A stretch of 64,000 nt of DNA from Maritalea mobilis (GTDB lineage Bacteria; Pseudomonadota; Alphaproteobacteria; Rhizobiales; Devosiaceae): NCBI RefSeq assembly GCF_004363175.1, contig NZ_SNYR01000002.1:682001-746000 (forward strand). The letters run 5' to 3'. The notes below the pieces were generated by a model that searched no databases, had not been told where the DNA came from, and saw only the letters and a list, made by a program, of their open reading frames with translations. Below, in pieces: positions 18,170 through 26,635 of this stretch; the first letter of the stretch is position 1; the number at the start of each line of letters is the position of its first letter. Position numbers and translations under genes: made by a program.

Positions 18170-19321
18170 ATGGATGATGTACTTTTTAATGCCTTTGGGC
18201 ATGATTTCACAGCACTTGAACTCACCTTAATCGGCGTTGGCCTGTTGCTGCTTTTGGCCATTGTGGCGCTGGTTGGCAGCTGGCGCGCCGGACAACAGCG
18301 CGCGCTTGAGGCGGCGCGCATTGCCGAACGCAACCATGAAATGGAACGGCATCTGGCCGACTTGATGCGTGTGCAAAGTGAAATGACCGGGCGCATGCAC
18401 ACCATGTCAGAGATTTTTGGCAGCCGCACCTCGGACCTTGCGAAAGTGCTGACGGACCGGATTGACAGCGCCAGCCATCGCATGGGGCAAACGGTGAGCG
18501 AAACCCGTTCGAAAACAGAGGAAAGCCTCGCCAAGCTGAACGAACGTTTGGCGGTGATTGACCGAGCGCAGGCCAACATTTCTCAGCTTTCGACCGAAGT
18601 GGTGTCGCTGCGTGATATTCTGGCCAACAAGCAATCCCGCGGTGCGTTTGGCCAAGGGCGGATGGAAGCGATCATATCTGACGGGTTGCCCGCCAGTTCG
18701 TTCCAGTTTCAGGCAACCCTTTCGAACAATTCGCGGCCTGACTGTTTGGTGCTGATGCCCAATGAGGCGCCGGACTTGGTGATCGATGCGAAGTTTCCGC
18801 TGGAAAGCTGGCAGCGCATTAAAGACGCACCGGAGCCGCAGCAATTGAAAAACGCCATGGCGCAATTCCGCACAGATATGACCAAACATATGAAGGACAT
18901 TTCAGAGAAATATCTGATTGCCGGAGAAACCCAAGACACGGCCTTTATGTTCGTGCCCTCAGAGGCGATTTTTGCAGATATTCACGAGCAGTTTGACGAT
19001 TTGGTACAGAAAGCTTTGCGGATGCGCGTGGTGATTGTGTCACCGTCGCTTTTGATGCTGTCGATCCAAGTGATCCAAGCCCTGCTTCGCGATGTAAAAA
19101 TGCGCGAGCAAGCCCATATAATCCAGTCAGAAGTCACAAATTTGCTGGCCGATGTTGGCCGACTTTCTGATCGAGTGCATAAGCTGCAAACCCATTTCCA
19201 ACAGGCGAACCGTGATGTGGAACAGATTTTGATTTCCACTGGCAAAGTGACAAAACGCGGCGAACGGATTGAGCAGTTGGAATTTGAAGAAACCAAAGTG
19301 ATGCTTGAGGGGGATGGGTAG
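18170..19321 (+). CDS. rmuC: DNA recombination protein RmuC
   Basis: A 383-residue protein with one N-terminal membrane helix (about 16-38), a long charged coiled-coil-like region (about 40-150), and the RmuC nuclease-like domain to about 360. SQFQFQATLSNN-like text, DAKFPLESW and MFVPSEAIFADIHE are typical of that domain. RmuC limits inversions at short repeats; its fold relates to PD-(D/E)XK nucleases and DAKFPL carries the expected Asp and Lys. It is divergent from def, a neighbourhood found in other Rhizobiales. Confidence 0.93.
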   Translation: MDDVLFNAFGHDFTALELTLIGVGLLLLLAIVALVGSWRAGQQRALEAARIAERNHEMERHLADLMRVQSEMTGRMHTMSEIFGSRTSDLAKVLTDRIDSASHRMGQTVSETRSKTEESLAKLNERLAVIDRAQANISQLSTEVVSLRDILANKQSRGAFGQGRMEAIISDGLPASSFQFQATLSNNSRPDCLVLMPNEAPDLVIDAKFPLESWQRIKDAPEPQQLKNAMAQFRTDMTKHMKDISEKYLIAGETQDTAFMFVPSEAIFADIHEQFDDLVQKALRMRVVIVSPSLLMLSIQVIQALLRDVKMREQAHIIQSEVTNLLADVGRLSDRVHKLQTHFQQANRDVEQILISTGKVTKRGERIEQLEFEETKVMLEGDG

Positions 19322-19348
19322 CGACCAAAATTTCACCCATAATTTTTA

Positions 19349-20305
19349 ATGTATTTTTTTGCGCAGAGACTATTTCACACTTTACTCCCCGCAATAGCTC
19401 TCATTTCCGGGCTGCTGGCCTTATACATTGTTGGCCTTGCAATTAACATTGAAATGGTCAGTTTTACATTTCTAGTGGGCTATCCCATTGTGGCTGGCGC
19501 TGTGATCCTGCACTTTCGGCCCACTGGCAAAATGTGGGGCTTTGGAAAAAGTATCCTTTGGATCATTGGCATAGCACTCGCCAGCTTGCTTGCCTCTTTG
19601 TTTTCTGGGCTTGAAGGGGTGATCTGCGTGACAATGGCCGCCGTGCCCATTTTGATGGGCACATTGCTCGGTGGCGTGATCTATTTGACAATAAGGCGCT
19701 GGCAGAATTACGGGCAAAGCCATCTCAAAGCCATCGTGGCACCGGTTCTTGCTGTAGCCACAGTAAGCATGATTTCGTTTCCTGCTGAATATTACACAAT
19801 TTCCAATTCAATCGAGATTGATGCGCCGCCAGCTACTGTGTTTGCCATGCTAAAAGACATTCCTGACATTGAGCCGGAGGAGATCACCACGCGCCCCGTG
19901 CATTGGCTGGGCGTTCCTAAACCAACCCATGCGGTTTGGCGCGAAAGTGCCGTGGGCACCGTTAGGTACTCCCATTGGGGCGATGGTGTTCATTTCAGGG
20001 AGGTCATCACCCAATTTGAACAGGATCGAAAAATAAGTTGGGACTTTGAGTTTCCTGAAGGCTGGGTGAGAGAGGGCATTGAAGACCAACATATCAAAGT
20101 TGGCGGCCGTTATTTCGACATCATTTCCGGCGGCTATCAACTTGAAGATTTGGGTGGCAAAACAAGGCTCACGCTCACCACAAAAACATATGACAACTCC
20201 AAACTAGGCCCCTACGCCAAATTTTGGCACCATTTCTTTTTCGAGGACTTCCATCTTGCGATTTTAGAGCTGGTTAGAAATCGGGTGGAGGCGGGATACT
20301 TGTAG
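19349..20305 (+). CDS. Membrane protein with C-terminal SRPBCC (START-like) domain
   Basis: A 318-residue protein. The first 145 residues contain about five hydrophobic helices, and the rest looks like an SRPBCC ligand-binding domain: IEIDAPPATVFAMLKDIPDI opens it, and a strand-rich region ends with a long amphipathic helix FEDFHLAILELVRNRV. SRPBCC domains bind hydrophobic ligands in a deep cavity. The fused multi-helix membrane part is less common. It follows rmuC by 27 bases. No catalytic residues can be assigned. Confidence 0.7.
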   Translation: MYFFAQRLFHTLLPAIALISGLLALYIVGLAINIEMVSFTFLVGYPIVAGAVILHFRPTGKMWGFGKSILWIIGIALASLLASLFSGLEGVICVTMAAVPILMGTLLGGVIYLTIRRWQNYGQSHLKAIVAPVLAVATVSMISFPAEYYTISNSIEIDAPPATVFAMLKDIPDIEPEEITTRPVHWLGVPKPTHAVWRESAVGTVRYSHWGDGVHFREVITQFEQDRKISWDFEFPEGWVREGIEDQHIKVGGRYFDIISGGYQLEDLGGKTRLTLTTKTYDNSKLGPYAKFWHHFFFEDFHLAILELVRNRVEAGYL

Positions 20306-20401
20306 GATATTAGATTAATGCACTTAGGGTGGAGTTTGTCGATTGCACCATGGAGCTAATTGCAAGCAATGGTGGCGCCAGCTTCCGCTGAATCTTCTAC
20401 T

Positions 20402-21172
20402 TCAAGCTGGCAGAGCTGAACCTATGATATTGGCAATGGTTTGAGTTACCGTACCTCGTAAAAATAACCAATCAAAGCAAAGGCAAGAAAAAATAATCAT
20501 GCCCACTTTATAGCCCGGCGCTGCCCAGTCCTGTAAAAGGATGGAAAGTGCCCAGTTTTGCCCAAACACATAGTCATAAGTTGCCCATGCTACATAGCCA
20601 GTAACGACAATCGAGAAAGTTGCAAAACGCCAATTAGACAAACCTCGAAAAACAACAAGACCGATCATAAGAGTGAGGGCGATAACATTGACCAGCCCAA
20701 AACGACGTAAGTCGGTTTGCAACCCAATTACGGAAGTTTCATATCGCTCAAGAAGGAACTCTTGAATGGTTCTTTGTCCAACTCGCAACTCTGCAATCCG
20801 TTTAATCATTGAGTTGTTAGCCATTGCAGACGCAGCAACCCAAAATTCACAATTTTCTTTACATTCAGCAGATAATGCGTTTGCAAGAAGGGCGGAAACC
20901 AAATGCCTGCGCGTCAAGTCAATGGCATCTGCATCCAAACCGAATTGACGTGAGAGCGCTCCCAAACGTTCTGTTCGGCTTTCACTACTCATCTGATCAC
21001 TATAACTTGGCAATGCTATTTCTACCGCCCGTTCGACTTCGGCAATTGCAAATTCCTGCAAGTTTTCTTCAACTTGTTTCTGATTAGTGTATGTCACCAA
21101 GACGAGATAGCCAGAGAAAAATAAACCGACTAATTGCACCGCAACGAGTGTCATTTTGTTCGCTAAAGTCAT
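20402..21172 (-). CDS. Hypothetical membrane protein with extracytoplasmic helical domain
   Basis: A 256-residue protein I do not recognise. One N-terminal helix (about 8-27) and three C-terminal helices (about 157-176, 182-203, 222-240) flank a mostly helical, charged domain (30-155) that is probably periplasmic. That domain holds a Cys pair, CKENC (residues 104-108), suitable for a disulfide. The layout resembles a sensor or chemoreceptor periplasmic module without a signalling output. Codon use is visibly more AT-rich than in neighbouring genes, which hints at later acquisition. It stands alone with no obvious partner. Confidence 0.65.
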   Translation of the reverse strand: MTLANKMTLVAVQLVGLFFSGYLVLVTYTNQKQVEENLQEFAIAEVERAVEIALPSYSDQMSSESRTERLGALSRQFGLDADAIDLTRRHLVSALLANALSAECKENCEFWVAASAMANNSMIKRIAELRVGQRTIQEFLLERYETSVIGLQTDLRRFGLVNVIALTLMIGLVVFRGLSNWRFATFSIVVTGYVAWATYDYVFGQNWALSILLQDWAAPGYKVGMIIFSCLCFDWLFLRGTVTQTIANIIGSALPA

Positions 21173-21420
21173 AAAATACTTTCAAAAAATATTTTCATAA
21201 AGTGCCTCACCATTCTGCGCATTGCAAGACGAATGTTACTCTTCAACTGGCATCGGTACATTTGGCGTTTCACTCGCAGCCACTACTGGCATCTCCCTTG
21301 GCGTCTCAATTCATATTCCAATTGGTAACGCCTTTTTGACCGCTCACAATTCCCCACAAAATCAAGGAACCTTCCCCCCTCCCCATTCGTTGCTCTTGGC
21401 AACAGAAGGAGCTTGGAATT

Positions 21421-21903
21421 ATGACTGATTTTGAGAAAGAATTTTGGAAGCGGTTGGCCGATGTTAAGGCTGGGTTGATGGATGTGGAGGGGCGGTTGTT
21501 TCCGATGACGCCGAACCTGACGCAGGATGATGATGGGGCGATTTGGTTTATCACGGCCAAGGGCACTGACGCTGCTGAGGCAGCCGCCGCGCGCAAGGAC
21601 ATTCGATTTGCGATGGCAGATAATAGTTCTGGGTTGCACGGTTATGTGAATGGCGAACTGAGCGTTTCGGATGATAAGGGCAAGCTAGACCAGATTTGGA
21701 GCATTGTTGCTTCGGCTTGGTTTGACGAAGGCAAGCAGGACCATGATTTGGTGCTGGTGAAGTTTGTCCCACGTGAGGGCGAAATTTGGCTGAGCACGGA
21801 AAGCGGCGCGGTGTTTTTGTTTGAAACCATCAAAGCCAATATCACCGATGAAGAGCCGGATGTTGGTCAACGTGCAACGTTAAGTTTTAAACACGCGGCT
21901 TAG
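21421..21903 (+). CDS. Pyridoxamine 5'-phosphate oxidase-family protein (general stress protein 26-like)
   Basis: A 160-residue split-barrel flavin-binding protein of the COG3871 type: FWKRLADVKAGLMDV at the start, DDDGAIWFITAKGTD and the VNGELSVSDDKGKLDQIW segment match general stress protein 26 homologues. These bind FMN/FAD or F420-like cofactors and are linked to stress responses; true PNPOx activity is unlikely. GGAG lies 10-13 bases before the ATG. A GC-rich hairpin follows the gene. Confidence 0.82.
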   Translation: MTDFEKEFWKRLADVKAGLMDVEGRLFPMTPNLTQDDDGAIWFITAKGTDAAEAAAARKDIRFAMADNSSGLHGYVNGELSVSDDKGKLDQIWSIVASAWFDEGKQDHDLVLVKFVPREGEIWLSTESGAVFLFETIKANITDEEPDVGQRATLSFKHAA

Positions 21904-21924
21904 CTAGATGTGAAGCGCTTGTTT

Positions 21925-21957
21925 GCGCCGCCTGTGCCTTCGGGTGCACGGCGGCGC
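21925..21957. terminator. GC-rich hairpin between convergent genes
   Basis: GCGCCGCC pairs with GGCGGCGC around an inner GTGC/GCAC stem with a CTTCGG loop. It sits between the ends of the stress-protein gene and the AraC-type gene. There is no T run, so it may be a weak or Rho-assisted terminator in either direction. Confidence 0.5.
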
Positions 21958-21969
21958 CTCTGATTTGAC

Positions 21970-22983
21970 TTAGAGATTTTGCCGAAAATCGCGCGGGCTT
22001 TGACCTGTCCAACGCTTAAAGGCGCGGGAAAAGGCGGCAAGGTCAGAGAACCCAAGAAGATAGGCGATTTCGCCGATACTTAATGTCTGACTTTTCAGAT
22101 GAGATATTGCGCTGGTGTGACGTAAATCCTCAAGCACCTGACGATAGGCCGTGCCCTCGTTTTTTAAATATCGGAATAGCGTTTGGCGGCTCATGCCCAA
22201 TTGTGCTGCAACCTGATCAGCGCCGGGATTGCCCAAATGCAATAGCGGCAGAAGCGCCTGTTCAACTTGACCGCGTACGCTTTGTTGCGCCGACATGTTT
22301 GACAGAAGTTGCTCGGCCTTTTCTTGAAGAAGTTTGGACATATATTCCGGGCTTTGCGCTACAGTCCATGACGCAACTTCGGGGTGTAGCTCCATGGCAT
22401 TCCATTTTGCATCGAAATGCACAGGGCACTCAAAAATGCGCTCATATTCGTGCTGATAAGACGGTGCGGCGTGCGTAAAATATACGGACAAAATATGTGG
22501 CGCGGTGAGGAATTGCCTTGGGCCACAGGTGAGACGCACAAATGCGTTTTCCACCAATTCAGGCACATTTTGAACAGTGGTGCCTTCATAGACCATAAAT
22601 AGGCGGTCGTCCTGTTGATACAGTTCAAAGCGTGGACTTCCCGTTGGATCATTGATTTCCATCGCCAGCCGCCCATAGCGCTGCAATTGCTGGAAAGCAA
22701 TCCCCATGGTTGGTGCTGCATTCATAATCAGTCCGAGGATTGAGATGTCAGCCATGCCCACATCTTCCCCCCAATGCAGCGCAAAAGCAGGATCTTTGGT
22801 TGCGATTTGCGCGTGATGTATCAAGGCAAGATATTGCCGCAAAGACACCCGCGCATCTGGATCAATCAAGTCCTTATCAGTAAGGCCCACTTTGGCCCGC
22901 AAGTTTGCCGCATCAGTGCCGCGCGACTGGGCATAGGCCAGAAGCCCCGCTGCCAAGCCAGCTGATACCGTAGAATGGGCCAA
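21970..22983 (-). CDS. AraC-family transcriptional regulator (arabinose-binding-like N-domain)
   Basis: A 337-residue regulator of the OruR/ArgR-like AraC subgroup. The N-terminal 200 residues match the long arabinose-binding-like sensor domain (YAQSRGTDAANLRAKVGL and FALHWGEDVGMADISILGL). Two helix-turn-helix units occupy the last 100 residues, with LGMSRQTLFRYLKNEGTAYR and IGEIAYLLGFSDLAAFSRAF. The gene is divergent from the four-helix membrane protein at 23113, its most likely target. The ligand is unknown. Confidence 0.92.
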   Translation of the reverse strand: MAHSTVSAGLAAGLLAYAQSRGTDAANLRAKVGLTDKDLIDPDARVSLRQYLALIHHAQIATKDPAFALHWGEDVGMADISILGLIMNAAPTMGIAFQQLQRYGRLAMEINDPTGSPRFELYQQDDRLFMVYEGTTVQNVPELVENAFVRLTCGPRQFLTAPHILSVYFTHAAPSYQHEYERIFECPVHFDAKWNAMELHPEVASWTVAQSPEYMSKLLQEKAEQLLSNMSAQQSVRGQVEQALLPLLHLGNPGADQVAAQLGMSRQTLFRYLKNEGTAYRQVLEDLRHTSAISHLKSQTLSIGEIAYLLGFSDLAAFSRAFKRWTGQSPRDFRQNL

Positions 22984-23112
22984 ACTTATCTCCTGTTACA
23001 AAAAATCAAATATCAAGCAACTTTGGATCATGGACATATTTTGATGCCGAGCTACAAATCCATCTCCACAAGATCATTATTCCAGATGCGAATTGCAAGA
23101 AGGACATAAGAC

Positions 23113-23544
23113 ATGAATAGCCCTTCCCTATTGCGCCTTCATTTGTTGCGCGGATGTTATTTGTTGCTGCTGGTTGGCCTGTCGATACAAATTGTGCCCG
23201 ACCTGTTTGGGCCTGTGGTGAACATGCCGCTGATGGATGGCGTTGTTACTGCCATGCTGAGTGCGCTGGCTGTGCTCTCTATACTGGGATTATTCGCGCC
23301 GATCTTTATGTTGCCGCTACTTTGGTTTGAATTGGGCTGGAAACTGATTTGGGTTCTGTTTGTTGCGCTGCCGCGTTGGCAAACGGGCACAATGGACGAA
23401 GCAACAATGGAGGTTTTGTTTGCCTGCGCCTTTGTGGTGCCCTTCGTGTTTATTGTGCCTTGGCGCTATGCCATTACCCGCTATTCAAACGCTTTAGACC
23501 CATGGTGGACAAAGCGCAGCGGATCGCCGTTCTTCAGCGATTAG
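23113..23544 (+). CDS. Small four-helix membrane protein
   Basis: A 143-residue protein with four likely membrane helices (about 10-28, 40-62, 65-90, 97-120) and short polar ends. The compact four-helix plan resembles DoxX-like proteins but the identity is uncertain. It is transcribed divergently from an AraC-type regulator about 130 bases away and may be its regulated gene. Its last 11 bases overlap the 3' end of the SulP permease gene on the other strand. Confidence 0.7.
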   Translation: MNSPSLLRLHLLRGCYLLLLVGLSIQIVPDLFGPVVNMPLMDGVVTAMLSALAVLSILGLFAPIFMLPLLWFELGWKLIWVLFVALPRWQTGTMDEATMEVLFACAFVVPFVFIVPWRYAITRYSNALDPWWTKRSGSPFFSD

Positions 23545-24799
23545 GTGGTCGCCAATCGCTTTGGATTGATTTTTGTCGGTTTAGATTTAGCGCCAAGCCG
23601 ATGATAACGCCAACGCCGATGGCGACCGTTAAGTCAACGGCGACGGTGAGGACCAGTGTGAGCAATAAGAGGAACAGGTCGCTCTTTTTGCCTCGGGCAT
23701 ATTCACCCCATTTGTCCACTTCCATCATGTTCCATGCGGTGACCATCAACAATGCGGCCAGGGCGGGCATGGCCAAATAACCAGCGAGTGGCGCGGCCAG
23801 CAACATAACGATCAGAATGGTGACAGCGTGCACCAATCCGGCCACGGGCGTTTTGCCGCCTGCTTTGATGTTGGTTGCCGTGCGGGCAATGGCCCCTGTT
23901 GCCGGCAGCCCGGTGAACAAGGCCGAACCGATATTGGCGATGCCTTGCGCCGTTAGCTCCGCATTTGGGCGATGATGGCCTTCGATCATTTTGTCCGCCA
24001 CCATGGCAGACAATAGCGATTCCACGCCTGCGAGAAAGGCGATGATAAAAGCCGAAGGGAGCAGCTCCACCATACGCTCCAATGAAAGCGCGGGCAGTTG
24101 TGGCATGGGCAAGCTGCTGGGCAGTTCGCCAAATTGCGACCCGAGTGTGCTGACAGGCAGAGCAAAGGCAAAAACGGCGAGCGAGCCAATACCAACAGCC
24201 ACAATAAGGCCGGGAAATTTGGGTGCCATGCGGCGCAGGGCGACAATCATCACCAAAGTGACCAAGGCAATGGCCAAGGTGACTAAACTCATCGTGTCGC
24301 GGGCATCCCAGAAAGCGTGTACTTTTTCGAAGAATTCTGCCGGGACTTCTGCCAAGGACAGGCCGAAGAAACTGTTGAGCTGGCTGGTGCCAATGATGAT
24401 GCCGATGCCAATGGTGAACCCGGCCACCACCGCTTCCGGCACAAAGGCGATGAGATTGCCTGCTCGGAAATATCCGGCGATCAACAAGATGATGCCTGCC
24501 ATAAAGGTGGCCAGCACCAAACCATCATATCCGTGTTCGGCGATGACACCGAACACCACCACAATAAAAGCCCCTGTTGGCCCGCCAATCTGAACCCGGC
24601 TGCCGCCAAACAGTGAAATCAAGAAGCCCGCAACAATTGCGGTGACGATGCCTTTTTCTGGTGTTGCGCCCGAGGCGATGGCGATGGCCAAGCTGAGCGG
24701 CAGTGCCACCATGGCAACTGTGATGCCTGCGATCAGATCAGCAAGAAAAAGCGGCCAGCTATAGGTTTGAATCGTGGTGAGAATTTTTGGGAGTCGCAT
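23534..24799 (-). CDS. SulP-family inorganic anion transporter without STAS domain
   Basis: A 421-residue permease of the SLC26/SulP family, with ALPLSLAIAIASGATPEKGI near residue 35, GGPTGAFIVVV near 72 and GLPATGAIARTATNIKAG in the core. About 10-12 hydrophobic helices fill the protein. SulP proteins move sulfate, bicarbonate or other anions. The usual cytoplasmic STAS domain (about 110 residues) is absent: the sequence ends soon after the last helix with NRQKSIQSDWRPPNR. The substrate cannot be predicted. Confidence 0.9.
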   Translation of the reverse strand: MRLPKILTTIQTYSWPLFLADLIAGITVAMVALPLSLAIAIASGATPEKGIVTAIVAGFLISLFGGSRVQIGGPTGAFIVVVFGVIAEHGYDGLVLATFMAGIILLIAGYFRAGNLIAFVPEAVVAGFTIGIGIIIGTSQLNSFFGLSLAEVPAEFFEKVHAFWDARDTMSLVTLAIALVTLVMIVALRRMAPKFPGLIVAVGIGSLAVFAFALPVSTLGSQFGELPSSLPMPQLPALSLERMVELLPSAFIIAFLAGVESLLSAMVADKMIEGHHRPNAELTAQGIANIGSALFTGLPATGAIARTATNIKAGGKTPVAGLVHAVTILIVMLLAAPLAGYLAMPALAALLMVTAWNMMEVDKWGEYARGKKSDLFLLLLTLVLTVAVDLTVAIGVGVIIGLALNLNRQKSIQSDWRPPNR

Positions 24800-24873
24800 G
24801 GGTAAATCATATATCGCCAGTTAAGCGACTGTCATGAATTTTCTTTTGGTCGCGCCGAAATGGCGCAAAGAAA

Positions 24874-24893
24874 AGCCCCGGCGAACCGAGGCT
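24874..24893 (-). terminator. Rho-independent terminator of the ornithine cyclodeaminase gene
   Basis: On the minus strand AGCCTCGG and CCGGGGCT pair (one G-U) around a TTCG tetraloop and are followed by TTTCTTT. The hairpin lies 7 bases past the cyclodeaminase stop. Confidence 0.82.
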
Positions 24894-24899
24894 ATTTTG

Positions 24900-25973
24900 T
24901 TATTCCGCTGCTGTCATATTCTGCTTGGCGGCGCGTTGCACCATGCCGTAAAGATCGCGCGGATCGTCTGGATCGGCCAGCATGTCCAAATCTTCATAGA
25001 ATTGGGTGCCTTGGATCGCCTGATAGATATAGCGAAGGGCGGAGAAGTCTTCGACGGCAAAGCCTACGCTATCAAACAGTGTGATTTGCCCGTCGGACTT
25101 GCGGCCATCCTTTTTGCCGGACATGACCTCCCACAATTCGGTGACTTCATAATCTTCTGGCAATTGTTGAATTTCGCCCTCAATGCGGGTTTGCGGGGTA
25201 AATTCGGTGAAGATTTCTGAGCGATAAAGAATGTCCTTATGCAGCTCGGTCTTGCCCGGACAATCGCCGCCGATGGCATTGATGTGCAAGCCAGAGCCGA
25301 CCATATTATCGGTCAAGATGGTGGCATATTGCTTATCTGCGGTGCAGGTGGTGATGATATCGGCCCCGGCCACGCAATCTTCACCCGTGCTGCACGAAGT
25401 AAGGTTCAAGCCGCTATTTTGCAGATTGAACATGGCTTTTTCTGTGGCCTTCGGGTCCGTGTCATACAAGCGGACATTTTCGATGCCGCAGATTTTGCGG
25501 AAGGCTAAAGCTTGGAACTCACACTGGGCGCCATTGCCGATGATTGCCATGGTCTTTGCATTTTTCGGCGCGAGATATTTTGCAGCAACCGCAGACATGG
25601 CAGCGGTGCGCAAGGCGGTGAGAATGGTCATTTCAGACAACAGCACAGGATAGCCATTCGCTACATCGGCCAGCAGGCCAAACGCCGTAACCGTCTGCAT
25701 GCCATCTTTGGTGTTTTTAGGGTGGCCATTCACATATTTAAAGCCATAAACCTCACCGTCGCTGGTGGGCATCAGCTCAATCACGCCCTCCGCGGAGTGG
25801 GAGGCCACGCGTGGGGTTTTATCGAACAACTCCCAACGGACAAAGTCTTCTTCAATCGCTTCTGCAATGCCTGCCATGGTTTCTTCAACGCCAATATGCA
25901 GGATCAATTTCATCATATTGTCGACGCTGACAAACGGCACCAGATTGAGTGTGTCGCGGTGGAATTTGGCCAT
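24900..25973 (-). CDS. Ornithine cyclodeaminase
   Basis: A 357-residue NAD-dependent enzyme of the ornithine cyclodeaminase/mu-crystallin family, which converts ornithine to proline and ammonia. The N-terminus (FVSVDNMMKLI), ELMPTSDGEVYGFKYVNGHP and the Rossmann motif IIGNGAQCEFQALAF are typical, and the long C-terminal extension fits true ornithine cyclodeaminases of Rhizobiales rather than short alanine-dehydrogenase-like relatives. I choose the ATG at 25973 because GAGGG stands just upstream; a start 21 bases earlier would precede that site. It is divergent from an Lrp/AsnC regulator with a strong inverted repeat between. Confidence 0.92.
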   Translation of the reverse strand: MAKFHRDTLNLVPFVSVDNMMKLILHIGVEETMAGIAEAIEEDFVRWELFDKTPRVASHSAEGVIELMPTSDGEVYGFKYVNGHPKNTKDGMQTVTAFGLLADVANGYPVLLSEMTILTALRTAAMSAVAAKYLAPKNAKTMAIIGNGAQCEFQALAFRKICGIENVRLYDTDPKATEKAMFNLQNSGLNLTSCSTGEDCVAGADIITTCTADKQYATILTDNMVGSGLHINAIGGDCPGKTELHKDILYRSEIFTEFTPQTRIEGEIQQLPEDYEVTELWEVMSGKKDGRKSDGQITLFDSVGFAVEDFSALRYIYQAIQGTQFYEDLDMLADPDDPRDLYGMVQRAAKQNMTAAE

Positions 25974-26044
25974 TGAATATCCCTCGTCATTCAAAGCTTT
26001 ATTGAGTTGAGCGAAATTGTACGCAATGGTTCGGTCAAAAAAAA

Positions 26045-26069
26045 TGGCAATAATTTATAATTCTTGCCA
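26045..26069. promoter_or_regulatory. Inverted repeat, likely Lrp-type operator
   Basis: TGGCAA (26045-26050) and TTGCCA (26064-26069) are exact inverted arms, and the 13 AT-rich bases between them are nearly symmetric too. This 25-bp palindrome lies between the divergent ornithine cyclodeaminase and Lrp genes and overlaps the predicted -35 box of the latter. Confidence 0.6.
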
Positions 26070-26093
26070 GTCATATTGATAAAATTGTATAGC
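26064..26093 (+). promoter_or_regulatory. Predicted promoter of the Lrp-type gene
   Basis: TTGCCA (26064-26069) and TATAGC (26088-26093) stand 18 bases apart, 31 bases before the Lrp start. The -35 box is one arm of the inverted repeat, which would suit autoregulation. Confidence 0.4.
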
Positions 26094-26124
26094 TTGATTG
26101 TGCACTTTTACACCCGGAGCAAAA

Positions 26125-26565
26125 ATGGCTGAGAATCCCCATTATGTGTATGACGCGTTGGACCGCGAATTGATTGGCCTTTTGCGCCGCGATGGGCGCG
26201 CATCACTGGCGAAATTGGCCAATATTTTGGGGGTTTCGCGCGGTACGGTGCAAAATAGATTAGACCGCCTGACAGAAGTTGGCGCACTGCTTGGCTTCAC
26301 CGTGCGGGTGCGGGAAGATTATGGGCACGATATGGTGCGGGCGATCATGATGGTGGAGGTGGTGGGCAAGACCACAAGCGACGTGATCAAGAAGCTGCGC
26401 GGCATGCCTGAAGTGCATCATATCCACTCCACCAACGGGGCGTGGGATCTGGTGGTGGAAATCCAAGCCTCGAACTTGCCAGAGTTTGACCGAGTGCTGC
26501 GCGAAGTGCGGATGATCGACAATATTTTGAACAGTGAAACCAGCATCTTGCTGAGTTCGGTTTAA
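26125..26565 (+). CDS. Lrp/AsnC-family transcriptional regulator
   Basis: A 146-residue regulator with an N-terminal helix-turn-helix (LDRELIGLLRRDGRASLAKL, then NILGVSRGTVQNRLDRL) and a C-terminal RAM ligand-binding domain (from about residue 70, with HHIHSTNGAWDLVVEI). RAM domains bind amino acids. I use the ATG at 26125 behind GGAGC; a start at 26098 would add nine residues. It faces ornithine cyclodeaminase and probably switches it on in response to ornithine or arginine, as for similar pairs in other Proteobacteria. Confidence 0.93.
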   Translation: MAENPHYVYDALDRELIGLLRRDGRASLAKLANILGVSRGTVQNRLDRLTEVGALLGFTVRVREDYGHDMVRAIMMVEVVGKTTSDVIKKLRGMPEVHHIHSTNGAWDLVVEIQASNLPEFDRVLREVRMIDNILNSETSILLSSV

Positions 26566-26635
26566 CGCAAAAACCAGTAAAAATCGGGTCGATAATTTTC
26601 ACATGCGGCCGCATCCTGATCAAAAAGGATGTCCG

